From Brenneria goodwinii (GTDB lineage Bacteria > Pseudomonadota > Gammaproteobacteria > Enterobacterales > Enterobacteriaceae), in assembly GCF_002291445.1 (NCBI RefSeq), contig NZ_CP014137.1, positions 2,604,001-2,668,000 on the forward strand: a stretch of 64,000 nucleotides of DNA, written 5' to 3'. How positions within the stretch are numbered: position 1 is the first letter of the stretch; every line of letters begins with the position of its first letter. The translations under genes and the position numbers were made by a program. Below the pieces are notes generated by a model. That model saw only the letters and a program-made list of their open reading frames with translations, was not told the DNA's origin and searched no databases. Below, one piece after another: positions 34,116-43,736 of this stretch.

Positions 34116-35351
34116 TCACTCAATAAACCAACTACCACCTACATAAATAGCCTCTTTATTCCATGATGCATCACTGATTGTAAAGTTTGTATTTCCGTTT
34201 ATGCTAACACCATCAGATGATTTTAATGTAACATCTTTGCCAGAAGTTTTTGTCAATTTTAGAGTATAACCATCAAAAACATTTTTTTTAGGTGGCAGCG
34301 TTAAAGTGACTTTTCCTAATGATGAAATAATATATCGACCAACGGTGTCAGATAATTCCGTGTCATTTTTTATGACAATGGTTTTGTATCCTATCTTTTG
34401 AATTAATCCTTTTGGATCTATTGAGGCAACGACACGACTACCATCCTTCCATAACAATGATGATTCTGTGTTTTTCCCAGCAAACACCATCCCGTTCTTG
34501 GCGCTGGAGCTTTCTTCAAATCCTATATCTGGTGTTAGTCTTGCAGAGTCATGACTTGCAAAGTTAGCGTAAGCACCTTGCGATACAAAGCCATATTTCC
34601 ATCTTTGCATATTTCCGCCATCGGACTGCCTAGCTAGATATGCGGCGGTTCCGCCGAACTTAGATTGAGGAAGAAGAACGGTATCAATCCCAACAACAAA
34701 TGACGGCTCCTTTATACTGTTGTTTATGGCCCCGTTTTCTTGTATTACCGCAGCCTTAGATCTTGCTCCATCAGGTAAAAAAGTGTTGAAATTTGTTGCC
34801 CATACTTTTGTTATTGGATTTATTGTTAACCCTACACCACTCGGTGGCGTCCCCATTCTTCTTGTTGCTGAATTAACCCAACCAGCAGTTAGCACCTTCC
34901 CATTTGATACTTTTACAACATAGGTAGACCATTTTGGTTTATGATCTGTATCTATTATCATCCCCGGTTTAATCATTGATGTATCTAGCTCAGGTGAAGT
35001 AAAAGATACCGGATAATATGTAACATTAGTTACTTTTTCCCATGGTTTGAATGGGGGGGATGTGTTGTCAGCATATAACCCAACAGAGTCTCTATCTCCG
35101 TACGTGATAAGATCCTTCTGAAAATTAAGACCAAGCACAGGATAGTCGAACGGAAACTTCGCATTTGCTCTTACGGCCGCGGCGACAGCATTTGCTCTCA
35201 TCCCAAATGTGTCTCTAGAGACATAAACGCCACTTAAAAATTGAATATCTGGCGTTTCTCCAATTTCTACGCGCCCCATGATACCGGGATTGGCAGTAAC
35301 AAATAAGGGGCAACACATTGATAAAACTAATATTTTCATTAGAATCGACAT
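34116..35351 (-). CDS. Exported protein resembling phage tail-fibre/tailspike segments
   Basis: 411 residues. A signal peptide (MSILMKILVLSMCCPLFVTA, cut before NPG) is followed by a ~230-residue part rich in Thr, Pro and aromatic residues (FQKDLITYGDRDSVGLYAD; KVWATNFNTFLPDGARSKAA; GFVSQGAYANFASHDSARL) and a C-terminal ~80 residues (RYIISSLGKVTLTLPPK...EAIYVGGSWFIE) of the kind that ends phage fibre proteins. GAGG lies 6 nt before the ATG at 35351. I do not recognise a catalytic site. A secreted, polysaccharide-binding or -cleaving protein of the EPS locus is the best guess. Confidence 0.6.
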   Translation of the reverse strand: MSILMKILVLSMCCPLFVTANPGIMGRVEIGETPDIQFLSGVYVSRDTFGMRANAVAAAVRANAKFPFDYPVLGLNFQKDLITYGDRDSVGLYADNTSPPFKPWEKVTNVTYYPVSFTSPELDTSMIKPGMIIDTDHKPKWSTYVVKVSNGKVLTAGWVNSATRRMGTPPSGVGLTINPITKVWATNFNTFLPDGARSKAAVIQENGAINNSIKEPSFVVGIDTVLLPQSKFGGTAAYLARQSDGGNMQRWKYGFVSQGAYANFASHDSARLTPDIGFEESSSAKNGMVFAGKNTESSLLWKDGSRVVASIDPKGLIQKIGYKTIVIKNDTELSDTVGRYIISSLGKVTLTLPPKKNVFDGYTLKLTKTSGKDVTLKSSDGVSINGNTNFTISDASWNKEAIYVGGSWFIE

Positions 35352-35598
35352 ACACAACCTCATGAGAATCATCACCTATACGTGAAAAGGTAGTTAATCA
35401 AAGGAACAACAAAGATCTATCTATAAGGTAGGCTAAATTTATTAGTATAAATTCCATACTTTCATCAAGCGCGAACGCACAAAGTAGCACTTAATATTCG
35501 ATCATCCGATTGACTTGATATACATATTGAATAAGACTATCCGGCATTAGCATTGCGAATAAAACTTGTCCACCTGGCGCAGGATATTCAAGGTATCT

Positions 35599-36789
35599 AT
35601 GATTAACAAAATCTTAACAAAAAACAGCGAAGTTATGTTGGCACCAAGCAACATATCCCAAGAACGAATCAGTGAGTTAGGGCAGGTTTTATTCCTTCTC
35701 ACGATACTATTCTATCCAATAATATCATTTAGCCACGTCCTATACCTTATTCCTCAGCTAATGGTGATGATCCTAGCCTTCATAGGAAGGAAAACTATTA
35801 ACTTCAATGACGTATTTGTTTTTATTGTCTCAATTCCTGCTTTTACCATTCCGTTTATTGTAGAAGCCTCATCAGACTCACCTGACTATGATTTGGCTAT
35901 TAAGCTATTTGTAAACACTGCAACAATTCTTTTATTGATTGGCAATTCGAAAATCTACTTCACTGAAAATGCTTTAAAATGGATTATTGCAATTGTCGTA
36001 ATTTGGTTTTTTTCTGCTACTGTACTTTATTTTATTAATGGATCAGTAGGGATATCCACATTATATATGATGCTTTTTTCTGGTTCTGAACTTAATAGTT
36101 CAAGCTTATATGGAATTGCTGAGCCTTTAGGACAACTATTCCTTACAAAAAATATATCTGCGATGTTTGTAGTATCAACATTTGCGCTATATTTATATAT
36201 ATCAGATGGTCTTGGTAAAAAAGTTGGAACATTCATATTCCTTATTTTCTTTACAACATCGTTATCATTTTTATCGAGACAGGCAATTCTTGCTATTTTA
36301 GTATTATACGGTTTTTATAGGTTCATGCTTTCTGGATATTTTAGTAAACTGTTTGTAATTGCAATTTCTTTTTTTGCTGCCTTTGTTTTTTTCCTTACTT
36401 TTTTTGATTTAACAAATAATAATGACGGAGCAAGTCAGAGACTAGAACTGTGGCGTTACTTTTTCGAAAATGTTAATGATTTTTATATTCTTGGAATGGG
36501 TTTGGCAAAGTTAAATTTTACTCTTATGTCGACAATTGGCATTGACAATTTTCATATGTTTTTCATGAATCAGATTGGTGCTTATGGAATTTTTCATTTC
36601 ATATCATTTAGTATATTCCTTCTATTAATATTATTTAGACCTGGATGGAAAAGGGGAAGGTTATTACTCGCTTTAGGTTATCTTTTAAATGTTTGTTTCC
36701 AGACATATGGATATGAATATGGTAATTTATTACTTTTCATGGCAGTTTTTATAAAGCCAATGAAATTAAACACACTAAAGCATAATTAA
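35599..36789 (+). CDS. wzy: Wzy-like polysaccharide polymerase
   Basis: 396 residues, about ten to eleven membrane helices, a large loop around residues 270-330 (DGASQRLELWRYFFENVNDFYILGMGLAKLNF...NFHMFFMNQIGAYG) of the O-antigen ligase/polymerase type. It should join repeat units on the periplasmic side of the inner membrane. The ATG at 35599 has AAGG at good spacing; an upstream in-frame ATG (35566) is weaker. It is the only EPS gene on the plus strand and is very AT-rich (many TTT/ATT codons), so it has its own promoter and a foreign look. Confidence 0.75.
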   Translation: MINKILTKNSEVMLAPSNISQERISELGQVLFLLTILFYPIISFSHVLYLIPQLMVMILAFIGRKTINFNDVFVFIVSIPAFTIPFIVEASSDSPDYDLAIKLFVNTATILLLIGNSKIYFTENALKWIIAIVVIWFFSATVLYFINGSVGISTLYMMLFSGSELNSSSLYGIAEPLGQLFLTKNISAMFVVSTFALYLYISDGLGKKVGTFIFLIFFTTSLSFLSRQAILAILVLYGFYRFMLSGYFSKLFVIAISFFAAFVFFLTFFDLTNNNDGASQRLELWRYFFENVNDFYILGMGLAKLNFTLMSTIGIDNFHMFFMNQIGAYGIFHFISFSIFLLLILFRPGWKRGRLLLALGYLLNVCFQTYGYEYGNLLLFMAVFIKPMKLNTLKHN

Positions 36790-36959
36790 GTATTTGTCGG
36801 TCTTAAGATATGAGAAGTAAATATATACTCATTTCTAAAATGAGTAGTATGTATTGTTTTCTATCTAGTGAGCTGTAAAGGAACACCAGTATAGGCGTTA
36901 ATTGCATTAGTATAGACTTGATCTGACAGCTACTGATTTATTTATACTGGAGTCAGTTA

Positions 36960-37620
36960 GTTCATCAGATTAAGTCTGGCTTACAATAAGCAACCATTCA
37001 TCAAGATCACCCTGTAATGTTTCAAGATCTCCGTAAGGTTTCTCACCAGATAAAACGCTTGTAATATCATTTTGTGAAACCGTTCGTTGATACCGTTGGT
37101 TTACGACATCGCTTTGGTCTTCAAGTGATCGATATCATTAATCTCCCAGATAACGCTGGTAATCATAATTCTCACCCCAGTCACTGCGATCGATCAATAT
37201 TCCCAACATCGAGCAAGCCCTGTAACCCATAAAATGGCAAAACCCGGTCATTTCCGTAAATCCGCGGCTGTTTACTGACCAACAGCTTGAGGCGCTACTT
37301 TTGAGTAGGTATCGGCAAAAGTTTGCTGGTAAACCTACCAACACCTTTCAGATTATCCACAGAGGTGTCCGAGATCCCTGATAGCCGGGATCAACTTCAC
37401 CGCTGCCCTCAGCGTCATGGGCTCTTCTTTACAGTGCCGCATTTGACATTGGACATCATTTAGTTCTATACCTGCCTTGGCAACTTTTTCCCCAAGTGCT
37501 TTCAGGCATTTTTTGAAATTGTTCAAATCGTGAAGCCACAGATGAAATCAACGCCAGTTCCGGGGGGATAAAAATGCCTTACTTGCGTAATTTGTTGCTG
37601 ATCTTCAACCTAATTCATTA
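36960..37620 (-). pseudogene. Decayed IS481-type transposase
   Basis: Broken reading in several frames on the minus strand. Recognisable pieces in order: EKVAKAGIEL and CKEEPM (N-terminal part), VYQQTFADTYSKVA (start of the DDE core), TAADL...GFAIL, then INDIDHLKTKAMS, TNGINERFHK and DLETL...DEWLLIV, the end of an rve integrase core. Stops and shifts interrupt it, and no clear terminal inverted repeats remain. It lies between wzy and the GT4 gene, at a polarity switch in the locus. Confidence 0.7.
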
Positions 37621-37640
37621 ATTCCGCTATGAAAACGTTT

Positions 37641-38825
37641 TTATATATTTCTTTCAACAACTGATTCTATCAAATCTGATATTAATTTACTTCCGTTCCC
37701 TTCAATAAACTGCTTAGAGAAAGAGTATGCATTATTTCTAATCAGCGTTACATTTATCTTTCCATTTAACAACGTCTCCAATGTTTCTATGAGGTCTTTT
37801 GTACTATTCCCATCATATAAAAAACCCGTTTCGCCATCATGAATTAGCTCTTTATTAGCGCCATTTTTTGAACCCACCATTACTAATCCAGATAACATAC
37901 CTTCAATCGTTACTCGACCAAAAGCTTCTGAATGAGAAGCAACAATGCCTATATCATAGATAGCTCTAATCCTGGAGAGATCTCCGGAGAATCCCCAAAA
38001 CTTTACATTTTTCTGTAAATTCAAATTCACAACTTCATTCTTAAGAAATCTAGCGTAATCACTATCATCATGCCCTACTATTCCCAAATTAAAATCAACC
38101 CCATTTTCTTTCAATGATGATAATGCCCTAATTACATCCAATTGCCCTTTCCCAGGGGAAAGAGTACCAACCATCAAAAAATTAGGTTGGAGGACATTAT
38201 TTTTTCTATCATAAGGTCGATCTAACTTAAAAGATAAATCGTCATAGATCATATGTATTTTTCTTTTACATATATATTTTGATACTTTTTCTTCTAATGA
38301 TCTAGATATAACAATAATAGCATCTGAAAATTTTTCTGACATCTTATAAAAAAGTCGATCTCCCATCAAATGGTGGGCCTTTTGATCTTCGTATCCGAAC
38401 TCTCTGAAATGCCAGATATGCTTAGCACACAATAATTTTGCTAATATGGAACCCACATATAGGTCGGAAGTATTTGTATAGACGACAGCAATTCCAGAAT
38501 GACTAACTCTTCTGTAAACACCAAAGCTAGATATAATAGAGATCAAATTTCTCACAATGCATTTTACTATTTTTATGGTTTCTTTAATTCCTACCTGCTC
38601 ACACTGATATCTGGATGAAAAGTATCTCGCTTCAATTGAGGAGATCCCCATATCACTTAATACATCACTAACTCCAATGCTTTTCTTATCTTTTTTATAT
38701 GGAACTAATCCCATGATATCAAACGATTCATTCTTTTTTATATTTATTATTGCATCAAGCATTGATGCATTTCCGCCACTCAATGGATCAGTCTCATGAA
38801 AGACAAACAATACTTTCTTTTTCAT
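37641..38825 (-). CDS. Glycosyltransferase family 4
   Basis: 394 residues, GT-B fold. The N-terminal domain has HETDPLSGGNASML (acceptor-side Gly loop); the C-terminal GT4 domain has GTLSPGKGQLDVIRAL and the donor-site E-x7-E motif in SEAFGRVTIEGMLSG, then NGANKELIHDGETGFLY. It transfers a sugar from a nucleotide donor onto the lipid-linked repeat unit on the cytoplasmic side. Sugar specificity cannot be read from the sequence. Two bases separate it from the pyruvyltransferase gene. Confidence 0.87.
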   Translation of the reverse strand: MKKKVLFVFHETDPLSGGNASMLDAIINIKKNESFDIMGLVPYKKDKKSIGVSDVLSDMGISSIEARYFSSRYQCEQVGIKETIKIVKCIVRNLISIISSFGVYRRVSHSGIAVVYTNTSDLYVGSILAKLLCAKHIWHFREFGYEDQKAHHLMGDRLFYKMSEKFSDAIIVISRSLEEKVSKYICKRKIHMIYDDLSFKLDRPYDRKNNVLQPNFLMVGTLSPGKGQLDVIRALSSLKENGVDFNLGIVGHDDSDYARFLKNEVVNLNLQKNVKFWGFSGDLSRIRAIYDIGIVASHSEAFGRVTIEGMLSGLVMVGSKNGANKELIHDGETGFLYDGNSTKDLIETLETLLNGKINVTLIRNNAYSFSKQFIEGNGSKLISDLIESVVERNI

Positions 38826-38827
38826 AT

Positions 38828-39964
38828 TTATCCTTTCAAAGATTTTTTTATATAATTAATTGATTTTTCTCGCAAACCATCGAGTTTTTCTTTAACTAGG
38901 GTCGTAGGATAATCTATATACAGACTATCAGAAGAAGGGGAAGTTAGTTCTGGTATCATTCTGTGCGAAAGTCCAACTTCAGATAATAAATATTTCGATC
39001 TCAAATCCACATCGTTTCCGAACTCTAATGTATAAAAGTTTTTTTCATTAATAATGGAGAATACCGTCCCATGGAATGATGTTGTTACTATAAAATCAGC
39101 ATTATGAAATAGTGATAAAAAGTCCTCTGGTGACTTATCCGTTTCATATTCCTTACTTATTTTATAACTGGTGATAGCAGTAAGAACTATAATATCCAAA
39201 CCTAATTTTTCAGCAAGATAATTAGCCACATTAAATGTCTGAGGATGCTCTTTTACTTCATAAACCAACAAATACTTACCTCTTTTTTCGGTTCTATTAG
39301 TAATAGAGTTCCAATCTTCTTGCTCTAACAACAAGGTAGGGTCTAAGTTAACATATACTTCTTTATTAGTTAATCCATTAATATATACTTGTAATTCTTT
39401 TTCCCTAACACCTATATTTGATAAATTATTCAGTAAAGAAACAAATATCGATTCATCTTTTTTTGTCAAAGCAGAAATACCCATACTTGCAGCATAAGAA
39501 AAGATATTATTAGACTGAACAACCGAACTTATTCCAAAATAGTTCTGATCAAAACCATCTGTAATAGTAGGATTCCATATTTGATCACTTCCTACAATAA
39601 TTGAATCAACTATTGTCTGATCATTCTTTATAGTTTTAAAATTTCTCTTTAAAAAACCATCGAAACCAATATATCTTTTATATCTTCGTTTAAAGTCAAG
39701 GAAAAGACTAACCCATGATTTAATAAAATGAACAGTACCATCGCAATCTTTCAACTTAGGAAATAGTGAGTAACTTTTCCTTATATTTTTTGGAGAATAA
39801 TCTAACAAATATACATCATTGCCAAGTTTTTCCATTGTTCTATATAAAGCATAGGTTTGTAGCACAGCACCATAGTTGTGAGCAGAATGAAATGTTGCAA
39901 TAGCAACCCTTTTTTGTTGTGTATTTCCCATATAACTAATCTCTTCTATATAAAAAGTTTTCAT
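38828..39964 (-). CDS. Polysaccharide pyruvyltransferase family protein
   Basis: 378 residues, PF04230 (CsaB/WcaK-like). N-terminal VAIATFHSAHNYGAVLQTYAL, central SIIVGSDQIWNPTITDGF and C-terminal FIVTTSFHGTVFSIINEKNF (family His) are diagnostic. It probably puts a pyruvate ketal, from phosphoenolpyruvate, on a sugar of the EPS, adding negative charge. The ATG at 39964 overlaps the wzx stop (ATGA). Confidence 0.85.
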   Translation of the reverse strand: MKTFYIEEISYMGNTQQKRVAIATFHSAHNYGAVLQTYALYRTMEKLGNDVYLLDYSPKNIRKSYSLFPKLKDCDGTVHFIKSWVSLFLDFKRRYKRYIGFDGFLKRNFKTIKNDQTIVDSIIVGSDQIWNPTITDGFDQNYFGISSVVQSNNIFSYAASMGISALTKKDESIFVSLLNNLSNIGVREKELQVYINGLTNKEVYVNLDPTLLLEQEDWNSITNRTEKRGKYLLVYEVKEHPQTFNVANYLAEKLGLDIIVLTAITSYKISKEYETDKSPEDFLSLFHNADFIVTTSFHGTVFSIINEKNFYTLEFGNDVDLRSKYLLSEVGLSHRMIPELTSPSSDSLYIDYPTTLVKEKLDGLREKSINYIKKSLKG

Positions 39965-41472
39965 TTAATCGAAATTTTTTTCATCAAATTTATTATCAAT
40001 TTTTTTTCACTTCTGTCCAAGGATACTAAAAATGTCATAATAACTAAAACGACACCACCGACTAAAACATTTAGTACAAAAGAGAGAAAACCATTTGAGT
40101 TTTCAAAGATAATCTGTTGAAAAGCATAAGATATGATCAATGAGATAGATGTTCTAAATACGACATTGAATAAAAAATCTGCTATTGGCAGCTTGAGAAT
40201 CCTCCTTAAGAAAAACAATCTGAAAAATAGGCTAATTAATGAAATAAATATAGAAATTACGTAAACAAATGTAGGCTCATTCCCTGTTACAAGAAAAATC
40301 AATGATATTGGTAAATTAAGTAATAATAATCCACCAACCACAGATTGATATAATTTTATTCTTCCTGTAGCCTGAATAGCCATGATAACTGCACCACTCA
40401 AGCAATTAATAAAAGTATCGATTAACATCAACTTTATGAAGTTAATAGCATATTCATTATATTGACCAATCCATAAAGATAAAATAAATTCGACATTTTT
40501 GTATATCAATATAAAAATCAAGCTGGTCAAAAATGCAGATAATTTAGTTCCTCTATATATAAGATCTTTCATATAGGGGCGATCATTTTCTACATATGAT
40601 TTTACCATTTGGGGATTAAATGCCATTTGGCAACTAGCTATGACTTGATTAATTGCTGAATATATCTGGGAAGATATAGCTCTAGATGCGTTAACTGTTA
40701 CACCAAAGAAAATATTTAACAGTACATTTATCCCTTGATTATTCATCACTGCAGCCACTCCCCCCCATAAGTTCCAAGAGACATATGAGAAAATTCGTTG
40801 AATGATCTGCTTATCTGTAGTCAATCTCAGTTTAAAATTAGGATACTTTTTAAAAACAAAGATAATACCAAATACTGAGGATAGTAGTGTTACAAAAGTT
40901 AAGTTAAAAATATAGTTAACCAGTACCTCACCATTAAAAAAATGGATAGTACATGCTGCAAGTAGTTTTAGCAACACATCTAGAATGCTCAACCATGCAT
41001 AAGAAGACATATCTTCATACGCTAATAGCAAAGACAAAAATGGTGAATATAGTATATTTACTATAAAAATAAAAACGGAGCACTGAAACACTACATTAAC
41101 AACATCACTACTAACAACAGACTGAACAAGTTTATTATTAATGAACCATAAACCAGTTAGTTCTATGATAAATAAAACTAAAAAAGCCAGCACCAAATGA
41201 ACAGAAAGACAGGCGCTAAACATTTTTTCAGGATTAATATTAGAGTTTTCAGCAAGGCTCTCTGATAAGAATCGCTGACTTGATACTGCCAATATACTAG
41301 TAATAAAGCCAGCAAGTATAACAAAACTAGACAATACACTATAAAGGCCAAACCGCTCAATTCCTAAGGCGTTAATGATTACTCTAGATATATACAGAGT
41401 AATCATCATTGTAGCTATCATACGTACATATAAGATAGCTGAATTTATCATGATTCTTTTTGATTTATTCAT
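39961..41472 (-). CDS. wzx: Wzx-type oligosaccharide flippase
   Basis: 503 residues with about twelve to fourteen membrane helices (MATE/MOP superfamily, polysaccharide_synt-like). Starts with a helix containing MITLYISRVIINALGIERFGLYSVLSS, typical of Wzx proteins. It moves the undecaprenyl-linked repeat unit to the periplasm for Wzy. Low GC, like the whole 33-43.7 kb stretch. The gene is coupled to the pyruvyltransferase downstream. Confidence 0.87.
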   Translation of the reverse strand: MNKSKRIMINSAILYVRMIATMMITLYISRVIINALGIERFGLYSVLSSFVILAGFITSILAVSSQRFLSESLAENSNINPEKMFSACLSVHLVLAFLVLFIIELTGLWFINNKLVQSVVSSDVVNVVFQCSVFIFIVNILYSPFLSLLLAYEDMSSYAWLSILDVLLKLLAACTIHFFNGEVLVNYIFNLTFVTLLSSVFGIIFVFKKYPNFKLRLTTDKQIIQRIFSYVSWNLWGGVAAVMNNQGINVLLNIFFGVTVNASRAISSQIYSAINQVIASCQMAFNPQMVKSYVENDRPYMKDLIYRGTKLSAFLTSLIFILIYKNVEFILSLWIGQYNEYAINFIKLMLIDTFINCLSGAVIMAIQATGRIKLYQSVVGGLLLLNLPISLIFLVTGNEPTFVYVISIFISLISLFFRLFFLRRILKLPIADFLFNVVFRTSISLIISYAFQQIIFENSNGFLSFVLNVLVGGVVLVIMTFLVSLDRSEKKLIINLMKKISIK

Positions 41473-41520
41473 TTTTCAGCAAAATCCGCCGATTCAGCCC
41501 CAACAAGTATAGATGAATGA

Positions 41521-42486
41521 TCATATTATTTTTTCCAAAAAATCTTCGCTTTTGCGACGAACAGAGCAAGGGGTTTTTTGTGCAGGTATAGGCTTACCAA
41601 CTGCAATCATGGCACAAATTTCATAATAAGGAGGGATTTTAAAAAGATGAATAAAATCTTTATTCTTTCGAGCACGAACGCACCAATTCAAAACACATGC
41701 CCCAAGATTCATGCAATGCAATGCGTTAATTAATGATAAAATCCATATGCCACCTTCTACAAATCCGAGATGTCGTTCCTCTGCGCCTTCTTGATATCTT
41801 ATATCAGAGCATATTATTAATAAACCAGGTACATTATCTCGAAATGCTCGACTTCCATTCTGATGAGAAAGAATTTCCGCATTTTTTTTGGAATCTAAAG
41901 AATAAAAAACTTTTATAGCTTGCCTATTGCATGCTGATGGGCAGTATTTTGCTATATCTATAGCATTTATTATAGTTTCTTCATCTATTGGTTCGTTTTT
42001 AAATTCTCTAACACTCTGTCTAGATGAGAAAAAATCTTTATACCCTAAGGATGATAAATCATCCCTGGTATTTAAATATTTAACTCCACCATCAATATTG
42101 CTATCGATATTTATAGATCTAAAAAAAAACTCCTTACTTTTATTAAAAGCATCGCTTCCTGAATCATCATGTGCTGAGTAATACTTTTTTAATGTAGTTA
42201 TAGCACTATCAACATGAACGCTATGAAAGCCTCTATGTTTTGCATCGAGCAATATATTCTGTAGCCAATCTATATTTTTTAGTCCAAATTCTTTTTTAAA
42301 ATTGCTTACGGAAAGTCCTTTTTCAACCCCATGGTAAAGCCTGGTAATAATCCCTTCTAAATATTCAACATCATTGACTCTATTTTTATTACTATAAAAA
42401 GAATAGTTAACATAGTCCTTATAGTCTTGGTAAAAATCAACAGCAATTTTTAACTTACTGCGAAAAACAGAAAGATAACTTCTCAT
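41521..42486 (-). CDS. Nitroreductase-family protein in the EPS locus
   Basis: 321 residues. The C-terminal ~190 residues form a nitroreductase-fold FMN domain: SSRQSVREFKNEPIDEETI (FMN-binding start), AKYCPSACNRQAIKVFY, a GIWILSLINALHCMNLGACVLNW helix and an AVGKP tail. The N-terminal ~130 residues (coiled, HGVEKGLSV) are particular to the nitroreductase-like proteins that sit in polysaccharide clusters with pyruvyltransferases. The reaction is unknown; a flavin-dependent redox step on a sugar or on the pyruvate donor is conceivable. Confidence 0.78.
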   Translation of the reverse strand: MRSYLSVFRSKLKIAVDFYQDYKDYVNYSFYSNKNRVNDVEYLEGIITRLYHGVEKGLSVSNFKKEFGLKNIDWLQNILLDAKHRGFHSVHVDSAITTLKKYYSAHDDSGSDAFNKSKEFFFRSINIDSNIDGGVKYLNTRDDLSSLGYKDFFSSRQSVREFKNEPIDEETIINAIDIAKYCPSACNRQAIKVFYSLDSKKNAEILSHQNGSRAFRDNVPGLLIICSDIRYQEGAEERHLGFVEGGIWILSLINALHCMNLGACVLNWCVRARKNKDFIHLFKIPPYYEICAMIAVGKPIPAQKTPCSVRRKSEDFLEKII

Positions 42487-42668
42487 AAGCCCCTCTTTTA
42501 ATAAAGTTCATAAATATATTCCGTTAAATCTTCCATGAAAAAAAATTCATTAGTTTATATAAAAACCCATTATTATATATAGAAAAATAACTATTATATA
42601 GGTACAATAACCAACTGCATTTAAAATCTGAAAAGATAGTCAAAATTTAATTAAACATCTTCAGATTA

Positions 42669-43622
42669 TCATCCATTGCAAACAACATATATATAAAAAA
42701 AGACCACATTCCTTAATATACCTTTCTTTCTAATTCCCTTTCTAAAAAAAAGAGAGAACCTATTTATTAAAGATGTTGTCTCTCGTGAAGAAAAAGTTTT
42801 TAACAATGTCTTTTTATCATCATTAAGTAGCCCCATATAATCATTTAAAAAAAGGCATGCTTGATTTCTTGTCGCAGTGACTGAAAATTTAGCTTTTTCA
42901 TATTTTTTTATTATGTTTTTTATAATAAACAGTTCTTTTAATCCAAATGACTTGGCTCCAACCTGATTATTACCATGTTGTCGATATAATATCAGTGAAC
43001 GATCAATAAAATATAGATGACCTAAGGCCATTGCAATCATAGCCATATACCAATCATGCATTATTGCATTCCTTATGTTTCCCATTTTTGCTAATTCAAT
43101 AAGTCGTTTATTACACGCCATAACACACCCAGTAACTGAGTTACTAGCAATGATTTCGGGGAACGTTGGAGATTTATTTATATTCTGATATCGAAACATC
43201 GAGCTATCTACCGGAGAAAGATACTTATCACTTACGCATAAATCAGAATGAATTAAAATTGGTTTATTTCCATTTTCTCCAATTTCTAAAAATTTATTAA
43301 TGAATACTTCCATTTTTCTCGGTAACCAAAAATCATCTTGATCACAAAAGAAAACATAATCAGCGCTTGTAATACTAATCAAAAATTCAAAATTTCCCCT
43401 AACACCACCTTTCTTATCATTATTAGTAAATATTACTCTTGCATCTTTTTTGCAAAAAAAATTTATTAAATCAACAGTATTATCCGAGGAACAATCATCA
43501 GATATAATTAAATTACAGTCATAAAACTTCAACCTATCAAAATTCAAGAGCACTGAATTTATCTGCTCTTCAATATATTCACCACCATTATATGTGGCCA
43601 ACAAAACATCTATTTTTTTCAT
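42669..43622 (-). CDS. Glycosyltransferase family 2
   Basis: 317 residues, GT-A fold. VLLATYNGGEYIEEQI at the N-terminus, ISDDCSSDNTVDL, the metal-binding DQDDFW, and HDWYMAMIAM in the acceptor region. This arrangement is frequent among rhamnosyltransferase-like GT2 enzymes of O-antigen loci, which would fit the dTDP-rhamnose genes just upstream in the transcript. Specificity is inference. Confidence 0.86.
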   Translation of the reverse strand: MKKIDVLLATYNGGEYIEEQINSVLLNFDRLKFYDCNLIISDDCSSDNTVDLINFFCKKDARVIFTNNDKKGGVRGNFEFLISITSADYVFFCDQDDFWLPRKMEVFINKFLEIGENGNKPILIHSDLCVSDKYLSPVDSSMFRYQNINKSPTFPEIIASNSVTGCVMACNKRLIELAKMGNIRNAIMHDWYMAMIAMALGHLYFIDRSLILYRQHGNNQVGAKSFGLKELFIIKNIIKKYEKAKFSVTATRNQACLFLNDYMGLLNDDKKTLLKTFSSRETTSLINRFSLFFRKGIRKKGILRNVVFFYIYVVCNG

Positions 43623-43736
43623 ATCTATCCAATTATAAATTTAGCTATACACGCTCATAAAAAATACAAAAAAAATAAATAGTCAACATATCAGCGCTGA
43701 CTACTTATAGCCAAATAATATATTGATAATGGTATT

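Noticed and set aside
37138..37344. 68-residue minus-strand reading
   Set aside because: Only a frame-shifted slice of the decayed IS481-type transposase.
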